From assembly GCA_002901265.1 (NCBI GenBank), contig PPHI01000002.1, positions 48,523 to 112,522 of the forward strand: a stretch of DNA of 64,000 nt, read 5' to 3'. A model generated the notes under the pieces. That model made no database searches. It was not told the origin of the DNA and saw only the letters and a program-made list of their open reading frames with translations. The DNA is from Rhodopirellula baltica (GTDB taxonomy: Bacteria; Planctomycetota; Planctomycetia; Pirellulales; Pirellulaceae). Both the position numbers and the translations under genes were made by a program. Position 1 is the first letter of the stretch; each line of letters opens with the position of its first letter. Shown piece after piece: positions 46,901 through 55,026 of this stretch.

Positions 46901-46963
46901 ATCGAAAAGAACAAGCCCGAACTAAAGCGAATCGCCCTATCGATGCAGCAATGGGACGCCTAA
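40958..46963 (+). CDS. Giant multi-pass membrane protein (2001 residues)
   Basis: One uninterrupted 2001-codon frame. An N-terminal membrane helix (DIFLGLAFVWLVITGLGHLSWVV) is followed by a small soluble part (ADLAATHRIVSHLVGRGLIS) and an Ala/Pro/Ser-rich linker (about 95-185). Then comes IAELMADHNVRWGELIAGIL, from which a dense series of several dozen hydrophobic helices runs to the C-terminus. The segment RWGELIAGILIVVCSIGLVV recalls the start of DUF2157/DUF2339-type membrane proteins. Those are much shorter, so this may be an enlarged relative. No enzymatic motif was found. It is unaccompanied: pyrE and the nuclease-like gene lie upstream, and asnS downstream at a 97-base gap. Its function is unknown. 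Confidence 0.82.
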   Translation: MDIFLGLAFVWLVITGLGHLSWVVTAFILRSAFGIQKDQPHGSAKATSLDADLAATHRIVSHLVGRGLISPDQAGEWRITLRRLSNGESAPKGEAASTASPPSSTAEPFAATLVEPAAAPAPTIRPVSSAAATSNAIPVAERVAMTPASVTPAAVPASMPSAAVIAQTLATEPVVAQGPSQANDSVKAKAGRSIAELMADHNVRWGELIAGILIVVCSIGLVVSLWSTITAMHRVVPSLIFMCGNASIFFAGLYTLFRWKLQSSSRATLVIGTLLVPLGILAGLSTDGIENTTIQLGDPITVAAILGCGLIYVSLIWQAARALVGRSLAVAMTLGVAGPSVILPFLPTASRVLGDSAGWVTGLSSLAIVGVLMLIRSTSPARPSTGRVSRHAIVLSVTGFSLTVLAGYAAFVLRAVPNGWLTIADAMLPGYVILATAAVPLLTHRWRPKLLLAANSCSVLLLGLAMLLAIPSMETVGWFWAWAGCFSATAFAVTYLTRNDSWLSIVIAPLGIATVLSSSLISGGSWEATRLWEKLLCGEAMIAAAFVGLTSTTALTLVRRLSMKSTSSQPFVVLRYSTLAWFAYATSVAAALVVLPVERMGSIPPVVITLALGAATGYGVWLIRKSNLAAIASWSVIATTIGFWMAIIRPIQIGQPFTGTTPFVLTAIASSLTLLVLGECWVHRRSRMRNLRLSSTVLAVLASGISLGALALDHDNSIWIVSPENQAIVMLLTSAIMLAFIGFGDRIPGLLFASRTSFCAMVGVAAYYHGYDWLLTIDGVFNGTAIWSWASVCCVAHLITLARNHWIDRSAHIQLKPIRRFSNRFAWYRPGDHDWDVISATACRTLAFAFATIGAFHAYTTLSAPLLTDAIPCYFATSSVANYGVPILVFASLAIIQLVRFQGPDRDSGDFRIGNAALLCILIGWTAIQSSLLIASSLETQLLLATTLAAACLILADRLLHSELNNQLRRLAMALPQSGMIATIGFFMMATSSLILILSDWLPAIVMKQSPTTNITLWIASWWLSASAIAAWIDHRQKRPLFGICAALLIPATVILVAPLMVTFTWIATFQAAAIAAGLYAVALRLLRIESTQGSQVSLAVCLLAGAANAIGVILGLLLYDIDASAFHAPLGFVLTGVSIAITANLKRVLPQSRDTVVPWDVYGLALSGHLAILIAPLPSLWMSDRLALELVWSALAGLSTLYLIWKNHGQSTRYSRYQTALIVVATTLLCLFNSRYWIDPLPGLIACCFGVLLTASYAKSHLVPEPIEQGSKRSAILCRLFSLSTLLLGLLLTMMADDMLNWDASKIIASLVLWSTACLVLWRGSNPDLGRGLKHQVARHWLADREAALLIMFAAIAEVVFTFYHHLASSPSNVMMDTWSWCRVFAYIIAALTVVFRCDRRGTIETAMVTCLCTVTLVSLQVAAIYAASFTALYTTVVLSISLAYLLMAFWLSRICELGNHARRFHCQWVHQPGVLANLSPIDLLTWLRPLTRVGFVVGSVVICLCLMMLFGYNNDSLTPVAIGSIAILAMATGELATQSGRSREQQSALSQRLRYWMLGLGYTSIAMWSSTAIGSYPFPLWVLTTRWFVAWVITAGLQIVVLPKIFAATTLNTWKPVLRRGTALALGLAIASLIATLVQELLIRLDDQTDLLSRPLYLGMAAILVGFTALATFAAIASGPGFRYRSIWSLSDRQRSLLVVAAQAFGGLTWFHLFLCKSPLASIGLRAYWPYIVMTLSFLSVGITEWARRRNDEVLSATLKRTALFLPLIPVLGFWLSGSFTSSLFGDSDMTSWNFVRGHVSYQALLIVAAFYYGVISMLWKSQRSRIASILLANGALWVVLTQVPGWSFLAHPQAWLIPPAICVLGLSHLHREKLGKETMQAIRYACTLMIYLASSADMLIQGIGSTIAGPIVLITLALAGAGAGVLLRVRPFLYLGTAFVFIGVTSMVWHAGQQMDAVWPWWVFGIGTGVLLMIGLMAIEKNKPELKRIALSMQQWDA

Positions 46964-47060
46964 CGCGGTGCGTGAACGACGATTCCCGATTGTGATGGGC
47001 CGCGAGGCACGATAACTTTTGGAGAACAAACGTCGTTTCCTCGCACCGGATGATTGCAAC

Positions 47061-48454
47061 ATGGCCGATTGGATTTCCGTCAAAGAGGCTCGCCAAGCCG
47101 CTTCGATCGCAACTGACCGCGAAGTCCGTGGCTGGGTTCGCACCCGCCGCGACAGCAAAGGCGGTTTCAGCTTCATCGAACTCAATGACGGTTCCTCGCT
47201 GGGCAACCTGCAAATCGTCGCCCCCGCGGATCTCGCCAACTATGAAAGCGAAATCCAAAAACTGACCGCCGGGTGCAGCGTCATCGTCCAAGGCGAACTC
47301 AAAGAATCGCCCGCCAAAGGCCAAGCCACCGAACTGCACGCGACCGACGTTCGCGTACTCGGCTGGGCGGATCCAGAAACCTACCCGCTGCAAAAGAAAC
47401 GCCACTCATTCGAAAAGCTGCGTGAATGGGCTCACCTGCGAACCCGCACCAACACCCTCGGCGCGGTGATGCGTGTTCGCGACCAGATCAGCCAGTCGAT
47501 CCACGGCTTCTTTCACCAAAACCGCTTTGCTTATGTGCACACGCCGATCATCACGGCCAGTGACTGCGAAGGGGCAGGGGAGATGTTCCGCGTGACGACA
47601 TTGGACTTGGAACGGCTTGCCGCATCAGGCAAACCGGTCAACTACTCGTACGACTTCTTTGACAAGCCGACGTTCTTGACCGTCAGCGGGCAACTCGAAG
47701 GCGAAACGTATGCGACCTCACTCGGCCGAATTTACACCTTCGGACCAACGTTCCGCGCCGAGAACAGCAACACGAGCCGCCACTTGGCGGAGTTCTGGAT
47801 GATCGAACCAGAAGCAGCGTTCTTCGATCTGGCGGACAACATGGACTTGGCCGAGCGATTCCTGAAGCACGTCTTCACCGAAACGTTGTCGAACTGCCAA
47901 GAGGACATGGAGTTCTTCAACCAGATGATCGAAAAAGGCAAGCTGGAGCAGATCAAGGCCGTCATCGACAAACCGTTCGAACACATGACCTACACCGAGG
48001 CGATCAAGGTCCTCGAATCCTGTGGCGAAAAATTCGAATACGAGATCCAATGGGGCACGGACCTGCAAGCTGAGCACGAGCGGTTCCTGACCGAAAAACA
48101 CGTCGGCGGCCCGTTGATCCTGACGGACTATCCTTCGTCCATCAAACCGTTCTACATGCGTTTGAGCGATGACGAAAAAACGGTGGCAGCGATGGACGTC
48201 TTGGTTCCTGGCGTCGGCGAGATCATCGGCGGCAGCAACGTGAAGAACGCTTGGATGTGCTGCAGCAACGCATGGCGGCCCAATCACTGAACGAAGACGA
48301 TTACTGGTGGTACGTCGACCTGCGTCGCTATGGCACCGTACCACACGCAGGCTTTGGGTTGGGTCTGGAACGCGCCGTCCAGTATGTCACTGGGATGACC
48401 AACATCCGCGACGTGATTCCGTTCCCACGGACACCGGGACACGCCGAGTTCTAA
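47061..48454 (+). pseudogene. asnS: Asparaginyl-tRNA synthetase with apparent one-base deletion
   Basis: The frame from ATG 47061 ([19 protein letters not shown]) encodes the OB-fold anticodon domain ([22 protein letters not shown]) and most of the class II core (motif 2 region [43 protein letters not shown]). After GGS it goes out of frame and stops at 48290. The adjacent frame carries the expected rest: [41 protein letters not shown] (motif 3) and [17 protein letters not shown], ending at 48454. Adding one C in GGCAGCAACG at about 48236 gives [12 protein letters not shown], the family sequence. This charges tRNA-Asn. Loss would require the amidotransferase route, so a base-calling error is quite possible. 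Confidence 0.9.
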
Positions 48455-48581
48455 TCGCAGAACGCGATGTTGTGTCGTTACCGTTGACCATTTGACACTC
48501 GATCAATGAGTACCGGGTCAATCGGCCCCTTCACCGATCATTGACTGGACGCTGCCACACGAATCCTGGACGATAGGCCGC

Positions 48582-50162
48582 ATGGAATACGGAGCCGCTT
48601 CGCTGTTGCCGCCGCTGGTGGCGATTCTGTTGGCGATTTTAACTCGCCAAGTCGTGCTGCCCCTACTGTTTGGCGTAGGGGTCGGTGCGTTCATTCTGTC
48701 GCCCCAAGACGCCACGTGGGCGGAGCCGATCAGCGGCTTGGTGATCGCAATCTGGAATTCGGTCAGCGACCATGATCACCTGCTGGCCCTCGCGTTCAGT
48801 CTGCTGCTCGGTGCGATGGTGGGTGTCTTAGAAGCCGGCGGCGCAATGGAAGACTTGGTCACCAAAGTTGCTCGCCGAATCAAAAGTCGCCGTGGTGCCC
48901 AAACCATGATCGCAACGACAGGCTTGGCCGTTTTTTTTGACGACTACGCCAACACACTTCTCGTCGGCGGCACGATGCGATCGACTGCCGATCGATACAA
49001 GATCTCGCGGAGCAAGCTCGCCTATTTGGTCGATTCGACGGCCGCACCGGTCGCGGGACTGTCATTGATCAGTACCTGGGCCGCCACCGAGATCACGTAC
49101 ATGTCCGAAGGCTTGAGCGATGCGGGAATCACCACCGCATCCGCCGGTTTTGAGCTGTTCATGCAGTCGATCCCCTATCGGTTTTATCCACTGCTCGCCT
49201 TGGTGATGGTATTCATCATCGCTCGTACCGATCGCGATTTCGGACCGATGCGAAAAGCGGAAGCGAATCTCGAACCGCCCAAAACCCGCAATACGAAAAT
49301 ACGCCAACGAGCCGAAATTCGTCGCAGTTGGATCCCGACGCTCGTTCCCATCGCGACTTGCATCGCCACCGTTTTGGCCGTGCTTGCGGTTACGGGCTAC
49401 CAAGAGATCGGCGAACGCGATCCCGCAATTTCTTTTTTGCGTTACTTCGGTTTGGTGATCGGCAACGGACAATCGTACTGGGCCCTGGTCGCCGGCGGCG
49501 GAGCAGGGTGGCTGATGTCGATCGTCACCCATGGATGGATTTGTGGTTCAACGCCCGACTTCCTAGCGCGATCATCGGTTCGCGGCGCGTGGCAGATGAT
49601 GCCAGCGATCGTCATCCTTTGGCTCGCTTGGTCGTTGTCCGCAATGACCGGTAAAGATGCGCTCGATACCGGCGGATACTTGTCCAGTTTGCTCAGTGAC
49701 ACGTTAAACCCAAAGCTCTTGCCGACATGCGTGTTCGTGATCGCGGGGCTGATGGCGTTTTCGACCGGAACCAGTTGGGGAACGATGGGTATCCTGACGC
49801 CGCTGTCAGTGACCTTGGCGATCAAACTTGACGAGGCGACCGGTGGGGCAGGACTCGCCGATAGCTCGATCTGCTTGGCAACCTGCGGGAGCGTCCTGGC
49901 GGGTGCAATTTTTGGTGACCACTGTTCTCCGATCAGCGACACCACCGTACTGTCCAGCCGGGCCAGCGAATGCGACCACGTGGACCATGTCCGCACTCAG
50001 CTTCCCTATGCACTCGTTGTCGCGGTGGTTTGTATTTTGCTAGGCACCTTACCCGCCGCCTGGGGAGTGTCGCCTTGGATCAGCCTTGCCGTTGGCAGTA
50101 TCACGCTGATTGCGATCGTCCGCTGGATCGGAAAGCCAAACGTGGTTGCCGAATTGGACTAG
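48582..50162 (+). CDS. NhaC-type Na+/H+ antiporter
   Basis: A 526-residue inner-membrane protein with about 11-12 hydrophobic segments. Family-typical stretches are SLLPPLVAILLAILTRQVVLPL, LLGAMVGVLEAGGAMEDLV, VFFDDYANTLLVGGTMRSTADRYKISRSKLAYLVDSTAAPVAG, FSTGTSWGTMGIL and FGDHCSPISDTTVLSSRASECDHVDHV. The charged FFDDYAN motif and the GDHCSPISDTT motif are hallmarks. It exchanges Na+ for H+ (or acts on malate/lactate in some relatives) and would fit a marine organism. It is monocistronic with no visible regulator. Confidence 0.9.
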   Translation: MEYGAASLLPPLVAILLAILTRQVVLPLLFGVGVGAFILSPQDATWAEPISGLVIAIWNSVSDHDHLLALAFSLLLGAMVGVLEAGGAMEDLVTKVARRIKSRRGAQTMIATTGLAVFFDDYANTLLVGGTMRSTADRYKISRSKLAYLVDSTAAPVAGLSLISTWAATEITYMSEGLSDAGITTASAGFELFMQSIPYRFYPLLALVMVFIIARTDRDFGPMRKAEANLEPPKTRNTKIRQRAEIRRSWIPTLVPIATCIATVLAVLAVTGYQEIGERDPAISFLRYFGLVIGNGQSYWALVAGGGAGWLMSIVTHGWICGSTPDFLARSSVRGAWQMMPAIVILWLAWSLSAMTGKDALDTGGYLSSLLSDTLNPKLLPTCVFVIAGLMAFSTGTSWGTMGILTPLSVTLAIKLDEATGGAGLADSSICLATCGSVLAGAIFGDHCSPISDTTVLSSRASECDHVDHVRTQLPYALVVAVVCILLGTLPAAWGVSPWISLAVGSITLIAIVRWIGKPNVVAELD

Positions 50163-50347
50163 CTGCCACCACAGCAAATCCGCTACGAGTGCCCCATAGA
50201 CTCTGTCTCAAACTTCGAACGAAGCATTTTTAGATCTGATTCGGTGAATCTGCTGCGATCGCCTTGCGAGAGCGACATGGATTCCGACCGAGCTCGCCGA
50301 AGTTATTTACAGGAAATACTCGCACGAATCCGTCATGGAGGACTGTC

Positions 50348-51706
50348 GTGCAAACGATCAAGACCGCCGCTATTGTTGTTCTTATGCTGACCGTGCTTTA
50401 CGGCGGCTACGTCTCGATGACCACGCCCCCCGAACCGTCACCGGCGGATCTGGAAGGTATTTTGGTAATCGACGAATCCGGAACAGGTTCTTTCGGCCCC
50501 GAGCCGTTGATGCCTGATTCGTTGATGCACGACCTAGCCATGCAAGAATCCACAGGTTCGCGTGCCGACCATTCGCTGGGCCTCAGTCAGCCTCCGGCCG
50601 GATTGCTCGATGAATCGCCAACCGATTCGCATGCATCATCTCATCACTCGCACGGTCAACCTGCGAACCAATTTGATGCGACCGCCACCGACCTGCTGAC
50701 GCCACCGACATCGCCGCAATCACAAGCGTCGAAAACGTCCGCCGAATCACCCGGAATGTCGTTCGCCGACCTGAACCCGGCGACCGGCTTACCAAGCGAT
50801 GATGCCCCAAACAACGACATGCCACGGGCGCTGCCTTCGGTGAACTCCACCAAGACTGCGGTGACGCCGGGACCGATTGACTCGTATGCGTCCACGCCCA
50901 ACGAATTCGAACTGCCAGACCCAACAAACGCAGCAAGCGACTTCGGATCGTCCAGTTTTTCGGACCCCGGCATGACGCTCGAAAGCGGTGCCAATGCATC
51001 GCAGAATAACCTCGGCCTGAAAAACGCGATCGCTGCCGCCGACAAGCTCTACCAACAAGGCAACTTGAAAGAGGCACTCTCGACGCTCAGCTTGTTCTAC
51101 GGCATGCCTGATATCAGCGAAGCCCAACGAGCCGAGTTGATGAGTCGACTTGATCCGCTCGCACGCGAAGTCATCTATTCACAGCGACACCTGCTCGAAC
51201 AACCTTACAAAGTCAACGGTAGCGAATCGCTGCGTGACATCGCCGATGCCTACCAAGTGCCTTGGCAATTGCTTAGCAAGATCAACAACGTCAGCAACCC
51301 GATCACCGTGTTGCCTGGAACCGAGCTGAAAATCGTTCGTGGTCCGTTCCGCGCCGAAGTCGACCTGACCGGCAAAGTCATGACGATGTTCCTAGGCGAC
51401 CTCTACGCCGGTCGATTCAACATCGAAGTCGGCAAAGATCCTGTGCCAACACCGGGCACGTTCACCGTTCAAGACAAACAGACCTCGCGGACGTTCTACG
51501 GTCCCAACGGAGCGACCATCGCCGCCGGACAACCGGAAAATCCCTACGGTAAACTGTGGTTAGATCTCGGCGGCCAACTGTGCATCCACGGCAGCCCCAA
51601 CACGGTCAAGCCCACCAGCACCGGATGCATCAGCGTCGCCGGCGATTATTCCGAAGATGTGTTCGGTATCCTCAGCCAAGGGTCAACCGTCACGATCAAG
51701 CGATAA
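50348..51706 (+). CDS. LysM and L,D-transpeptidase (YkuD) envelope protein
   Basis: A 452-residue protein. GTG 50348 is chosen because GGAGG stands just before it and a membrane anchor begins there (VQTIKTAAIVVLMLTVLYGGYVSM). A long Ser/Pro-rich linker reaches about residue 220, then a helical hairpin (AADKLYQQGNLKEALSTLSLFY). A LysM-like module follows (YKVNGSESLRDIADAYQVPWQLLSKINN...LPGTELKIV) and a YkuD domain ending LCIHGSPNTVKPTSTGCISV. The conserved His and Cys of the HG...S.GC site are present. It should cross-link or anchor peptidoglycan in the periplasm. This supports a peptidoglycan cell wall. A strong terminator follows. Confidence 0.92.
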   Translation: MQTIKTAAIVVLMLTVLYGGYVSMTTPPEPSPADLEGILVIDESGTGSFGPEPLMPDSLMHDLAMQESTGSRADHSLGLSQPPAGLLDESPTDSHASSHHSHGQPANQFDATATDLLTPPTSPQSQASKTSAESPGMSFADLNPATGLPSDDAPNNDMPRALPSVNSTKTAVTPGPIDSYASTPNEFELPDPTNAASDFGSSSFSDPGMTLESGANASQNNLGLKNAIAAADKLYQQGNLKEALSTLSLFYGMPDISEAQRAELMSRLDPLAREVIYSQRHLLEQPYKVNGSESLRDIADAYQVPWQLLSKINNVSNPITVLPGTELKIVRGPFRAEVDLTGKVMTMFLGDLYAGRFNIEVGKDPVPTPGTFTVQDKQTSRTFYGPNGATIAAGQPENPYGKLWLDLGGQLCIHGSPNTVKPTSTGCISVAGDYSEDVFGILSQGSTVTIKR

Positions 51707-51740
51707 CGCGTCGCGTTTCGCCAATGAATCAAACCCAACA

Positions 51741-51775
51741 AACATCCGGCCTGAATCTCGGGCCGGATGTTTTTT
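51741..51775 (+). terminator. Rho-independent terminator of the L,D-transpeptidase gene
   Basis: AACATCCGGCC (51741-51751), 9-base loop, GGCCGGATGTT (51761-51771), then Ts to 51775. It lies 35 bases after the stop. Confidence 0.93.
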
Positions 51776-51871
51776 ATGCGCGGCCAGAATCGCTCCCCCC
51801 GTCTACAATAGAGGACTCGTCTATAACAATTGGGTACGAAACGATTCCCCGGCTTGGTTTCCCGATTCGCG

Positions 51872-53803
51872 ATGCCGCAATTTCAATGCAAATGCCCGTT
51901 TTGCCAAACAGCCATGCGGCTAAATGTGCAAGCAACAGGCAAAGTTAAAACGACTTGTCCGAACTGTCAAAAGTCGTTTCAGTTAAACGTTCCGAGTAGT
52001 GCATCTGCCGCGCCTGCACCTGTCGCCGCACCACTTGCCGGTCCGAGCGTGTTCGACTCTTTACCAGGGACATCGACAGCATCGGGGCCTGATTTTGGCA
52101 GCGATCCGTTTGGCATGCCGCCCTCCGCCACTGTTTCGACTGGGCGACCAGCCTACATGCAAACTGCCGCGAAACCCAACAAGGCAGTTCGCTTCGCACG
52201 GCGCAAGTTCCCCGTGTTACCGATCGTCATCGGAGGGGGGGTGCTCGTTCTCATTCTGGGAATCACTGCCGCGCTGTTCTTCGTTGACGTCAAAGACCTC
52301 AATCCAACGAAACTGGTCGCCAATTTGCAATCGGCGATGGATTCGCGCAGCAGCATCCTTGCGGAAATGAAATCGCTCGCCGAGCAAGCTGAAGCGGTTG
52401 GCAGACAATTGCCTAAAGGTGACCAGAGTGAAGCGTCCGCGGAAAAACTGCTTGCTTTCGCGGACGATTTCGAAGCGTTGATGTTGCGTGCTTGCCGGTT
52501 ACCGGCTCAGCCAACGGAACTGAGCGAAGCGTCGTTCAAAATCCACGATGATAAAAAAGTAAAGCCAAACCAAAACCCGCTGGGCGATTTCAAGGCAGAT
52601 CCGTTCTGGTTGGCCGATATGACCGCGCCACAGGAAAAACATGTCACTCGCGCGATCACTAAATTGACGCTCGCGCAAATGGCGATCTACGGCATCGCCA
52701 CCAACAATTCGGTCGAGTTGCCTGATCCCCTGACCTACCAGAATGAACAGCTTGACTGGACCGATAACGACCGACGACTGCTTGCCATCGTTCGTTTGCA
52801 GGGGCAGTTCAAACGTGACATCGTCCGAGGCATCGCCCAACTCGACGGCAGTACGGCGAGCGAATCGGACCTCGCAAAATTGCACGGAATCATTGACGAC
52901 TACGCGGCACGTGCGCGGAAGCTCATCGACAAAGATGGCAAGAGCAAGTTCATGGTCTTCTTGGCCAAATACACCGACTACACCCGTCAGGAGACCACCT
53001 CCGGTCTTGCCCTAAACGGCCTCAAGGGCTGGCTAAAGGGGCACCCTGAGATGCAGAACGACGAACTGACGTTCATCTTGGAAAGTGCCAGAGACTTGGA
53101 TGAAGACATCGAAGAGTTGATGTTCAAACCCAAGGGCTCTCGGCTCGTCGTCGCAGAGACATCGTCTAAAACGCGCTTCGATACAATCACCGCCGAAGCG
53201 GAAGCCAAACGTGTCGCAGAAGCCAAAGCTCTCGAAGACGCGCGCAAGGCTGCCGAGGAACAAAAGAAACGCAACGAACAACGCAACGCAGAACGACTTG
53301 CCGAAGCCAAGCGGCGATCGGAAGAACTCTCGGCCCAATCACAGCCGAAAGATCAGAATGCGATCGCGGACAACGACACCTCCAATGAACCGAACTCGTA
53401 TCCCGGTTTCGGCGGCAGACGCCCCGATTCAATGAGCCCCCGAACAATGGGATCAGCTCGTTCTCGGATGCAGGGTGGCCCCACCGGACCGAGGCCCGGT
53501 TTCGGAGGCCAACCATCAAGCGGACAATCCACACGCGGAACGGGAGCACCTGCCCCGGGTCCCAACGATGTTGTTATCAACGTCAGCAACATCGACAACG
53601 TGGACATGAATTCGTTCAGGCGTTCGTTGCCTGACTGGTTGATCAAGCACTATTCGCTTTCGATGTCACACAGTAACGGAAAAATGACAGTTCGCATCAT
53701 CAACTTTGATCGTCCAATTGCCGAACTCGAAAGCGCCTTTCCGGAATTCGAATTTGAAGGCCTCGACAATGCGAGCCGCACGATCAACGCCCGGAAGAAA
53801 TAG
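51872..53803 (+). CDS. Zinc-ribbon membrane protein with coiled coil, unknown function
   Basis: A 643-residue protein started at ATG 51872 (MPQFQCKCPFCQTAMRLNV). Two CxxC pairs (CPFC, CPNC) form an MJ0042-like zinc ribbon. A linker leads to one transmembrane helix near residue 125 (FPVLPIVIGGGVLVLILGITAALFFV). The outer part has helical segments, a charged coiled coil (RVAEAKALEDARKAAEEQKK), a Gly/Pro-rich linker, and a small C-terminal domain (NDVVINVSNIDNVDMNSFRR...) not known to me. The topology (zinc ribbon inside, rest outside) is typical of planctomycete hypothetical membrane proteins. It converges with the DUF1570 gene at a 12-base gap. Confidence 0.72.
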   Translation: MPQFQCKCPFCQTAMRLNVQATGKVKTTCPNCQKSFQLNVPSSASAAPAPVAAPLAGPSVFDSLPGTSTASGPDFGSDPFGMPPSATVSTGRPAYMQTAAKPNKAVRFARRKFPVLPIVIGGGVLVLILGITAALFFVDVKDLNPTKLVANLQSAMDSRSSILAEMKSLAEQAEAVGRQLPKGDQSEASAEKLLAFADDFEALMLRACRLPAQPTELSEASFKIHDDKKVKPNQNPLGDFKADPFWLADMTAPQEKHVTRAITKLTLAQMAIYGIATNNSVELPDPLTYQNEQLDWTDNDRRLLAIVRLQGQFKRDIVRGIAQLDGSTASESDLAKLHGIIDDYAARARKLIDKDGKSKFMVFLAKYTDYTRQETTSGLALNGLKGWLKGHPEMQNDELTFILESARDLDEDIEELMFKPKGSRLVVAETSSKTRFDTITAEAEAKRVAEAKALEDARKAAEEQKKRNEQRNAERLAEAKRRSEELSAQSQPKDQNAIADNDTSNEPNSYPGFGGRRPDSMSPRTMGSARSRMQGGPTGPRPGFGGQPSSGQSTRGTGAPAPGPNDVVINVSNIDNVDMNSFRRSLPDWLIKHYSLSMSHSNGKMTVRIINFDRPIAELESAFPEFEFEGLDNASRTINARKK

Positions 53804-53815
53804 TCTGCGTCGCGA

Positions 53816-54946
53816 CTACGACCCGAGATAACGTCGCATATAAAGCAGGAACTCCTTATCAAGCTCCGCGATCGGTTTGCCGAAAATCCGCTCGAACATT
53901 TCGACGCGATCGCGAGGCGTTTTCTTTCGCATCGGCTTTCCTTCGCTCAGCTCCTTTAAGTAGGCAACGTATTCTTCCCGATGTGTTTTCAGCAGGTAAT
54001 ACGTCAACGCCCAGCCTTCGGCGTAAGCATCCGTTGCCGAATCGGTATCGCGAAACCTCTCGTCATCGGAAATCAGTGTGACTAACGAATCAGCGGGCCG
54101 GTTCGGTGCAAAGAGTTTCCATCGCTGCAGGTTCACTTCATTGACACGGCCGACCCCACGCCATTTCGACGCGCTCTTGTAGTCAGGAGCTTCGAAAAAT
54201 AATGCCAAACCCTCACTGACCCACATCGGATTGTCAGCGAACCGCGTTTGCAAACCGCAGTTGTATGCCAGCTGGTGTGTTGCCTCATGAATGATCGTCG
54301 ACACATTGCGGTTCAAGTTCGGAACGTTGAACGTTGTCATCCGATTGCTGGACAAGTGGTAATAGCCGATCACCACGTTCGCCGTGTCGCCGACTTCGAC
54401 TGTCGCATGCTTCAAAAAATCACCTTGGTCCGCGAACACGAGCGCGACCAGGGGAAACTCAGGCTCTGGCAACCGCCAACGCTGATTCCGCCAGTATGCA
54501 TAAAACCCTTTGTGAAGCTGTTCGAACAACAGCCCGACTTGTTTGACATACGCTTCGTTGGCGTTGTACGCGATGATGTAATGGGCCGTTTGATAGATCG
54601 CAAATCCAGGCGGCAGCTCCTCTCGCATGCGGTCCGCCATTTCGTCCGACGAGATCGGTTCGAACGCGTCTTCGTTGGACTCACGTTTGATGATCTGTTC
54701 TGGCTGGATCATCCAAATTCGTCCGTCATCACTTTGCAGCATTAGCCCGCCGTCTTGGGCTTCTACTAAGATCCGCCCTTTGACGGTGCGAACCGGTTTT
54801 GGAATCCCGTTGACCAAATCGTCTTCGCTAGATTTAAAAGTAACCATCTCGACAGCGAACACACTGGCGATCTGGAAACAGATGACGAATGCGAAAACCG
54901 CCAGTCGGTGTCCAAGTCGGGGTCGTTGACAAATTGATTGGATCAT
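53816..54946 (-). CDS. DUF1570 secreted putative metallopeptidase
   Basis: A 376-residue protein started at the ATG complementary to 54944-54946 (MIQSICQRPRLGHRLAVFAFVICFQIASVFA), a signal peptide; 18 upstream codons are optional. The DUF1570 domain includes STIIHEATHQLAYNCG, an HEXXH-type zinc site, and WVSEGLALFFE, whose glutamate would be the third ligand as in gluzincins. AYAEGWALTYYLLKTHREEYVAYL follows. The N-terminal 70 residues resemble an SH3-like part (VKGRILVEAQDGGLMLQSDDGRIW). DUF1570 proteins are abundant in planctomycetes and are presumed peptidases. Substrate unknown. The ABC permease gene lies 80 bases upstream on the same strand. Confidence 0.85.
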   Translation of the reverse strand: MIQSICQRPRLGHRLAVFAFVICFQIASVFAVEMVTFKSSEDDLVNGIPKPVRTVKGRILVEAQDGGLMLQSDDGRIWMIQPEQIIKRESNEDAFEPISSDEMADRMREELPPGFAIYQTAHYIIAYNANEAYVKQVGLLFEQLHKGFYAYWRNQRWRLPEPEFPLVALVFADQGDFLKHATVEVGDTANVVIGYYHLSSNRMTTFNVPNLNRNVSTIIHEATHQLAYNCGLQTRFADNPMWVSEGLALFFEAPDYKSASKWRGVGRVNEVNLQRWKLFAPNRPADSLVTLISDDERFRDTDSATDAYAEGWALTYYLLKTHREEYVAYLKELSEGKPMRKKTPRDRVEMFERIFGKPIAELDKEFLLYMRRYLGS

Positions 54947-55026
54947 TCGTCGTCGCAAAGTGAATCGAATTTGTTGTGATGCAGGCTGCCGAAACGGCAT
55001 TTCAGTCTACGTTATTCGTCGCCGCA

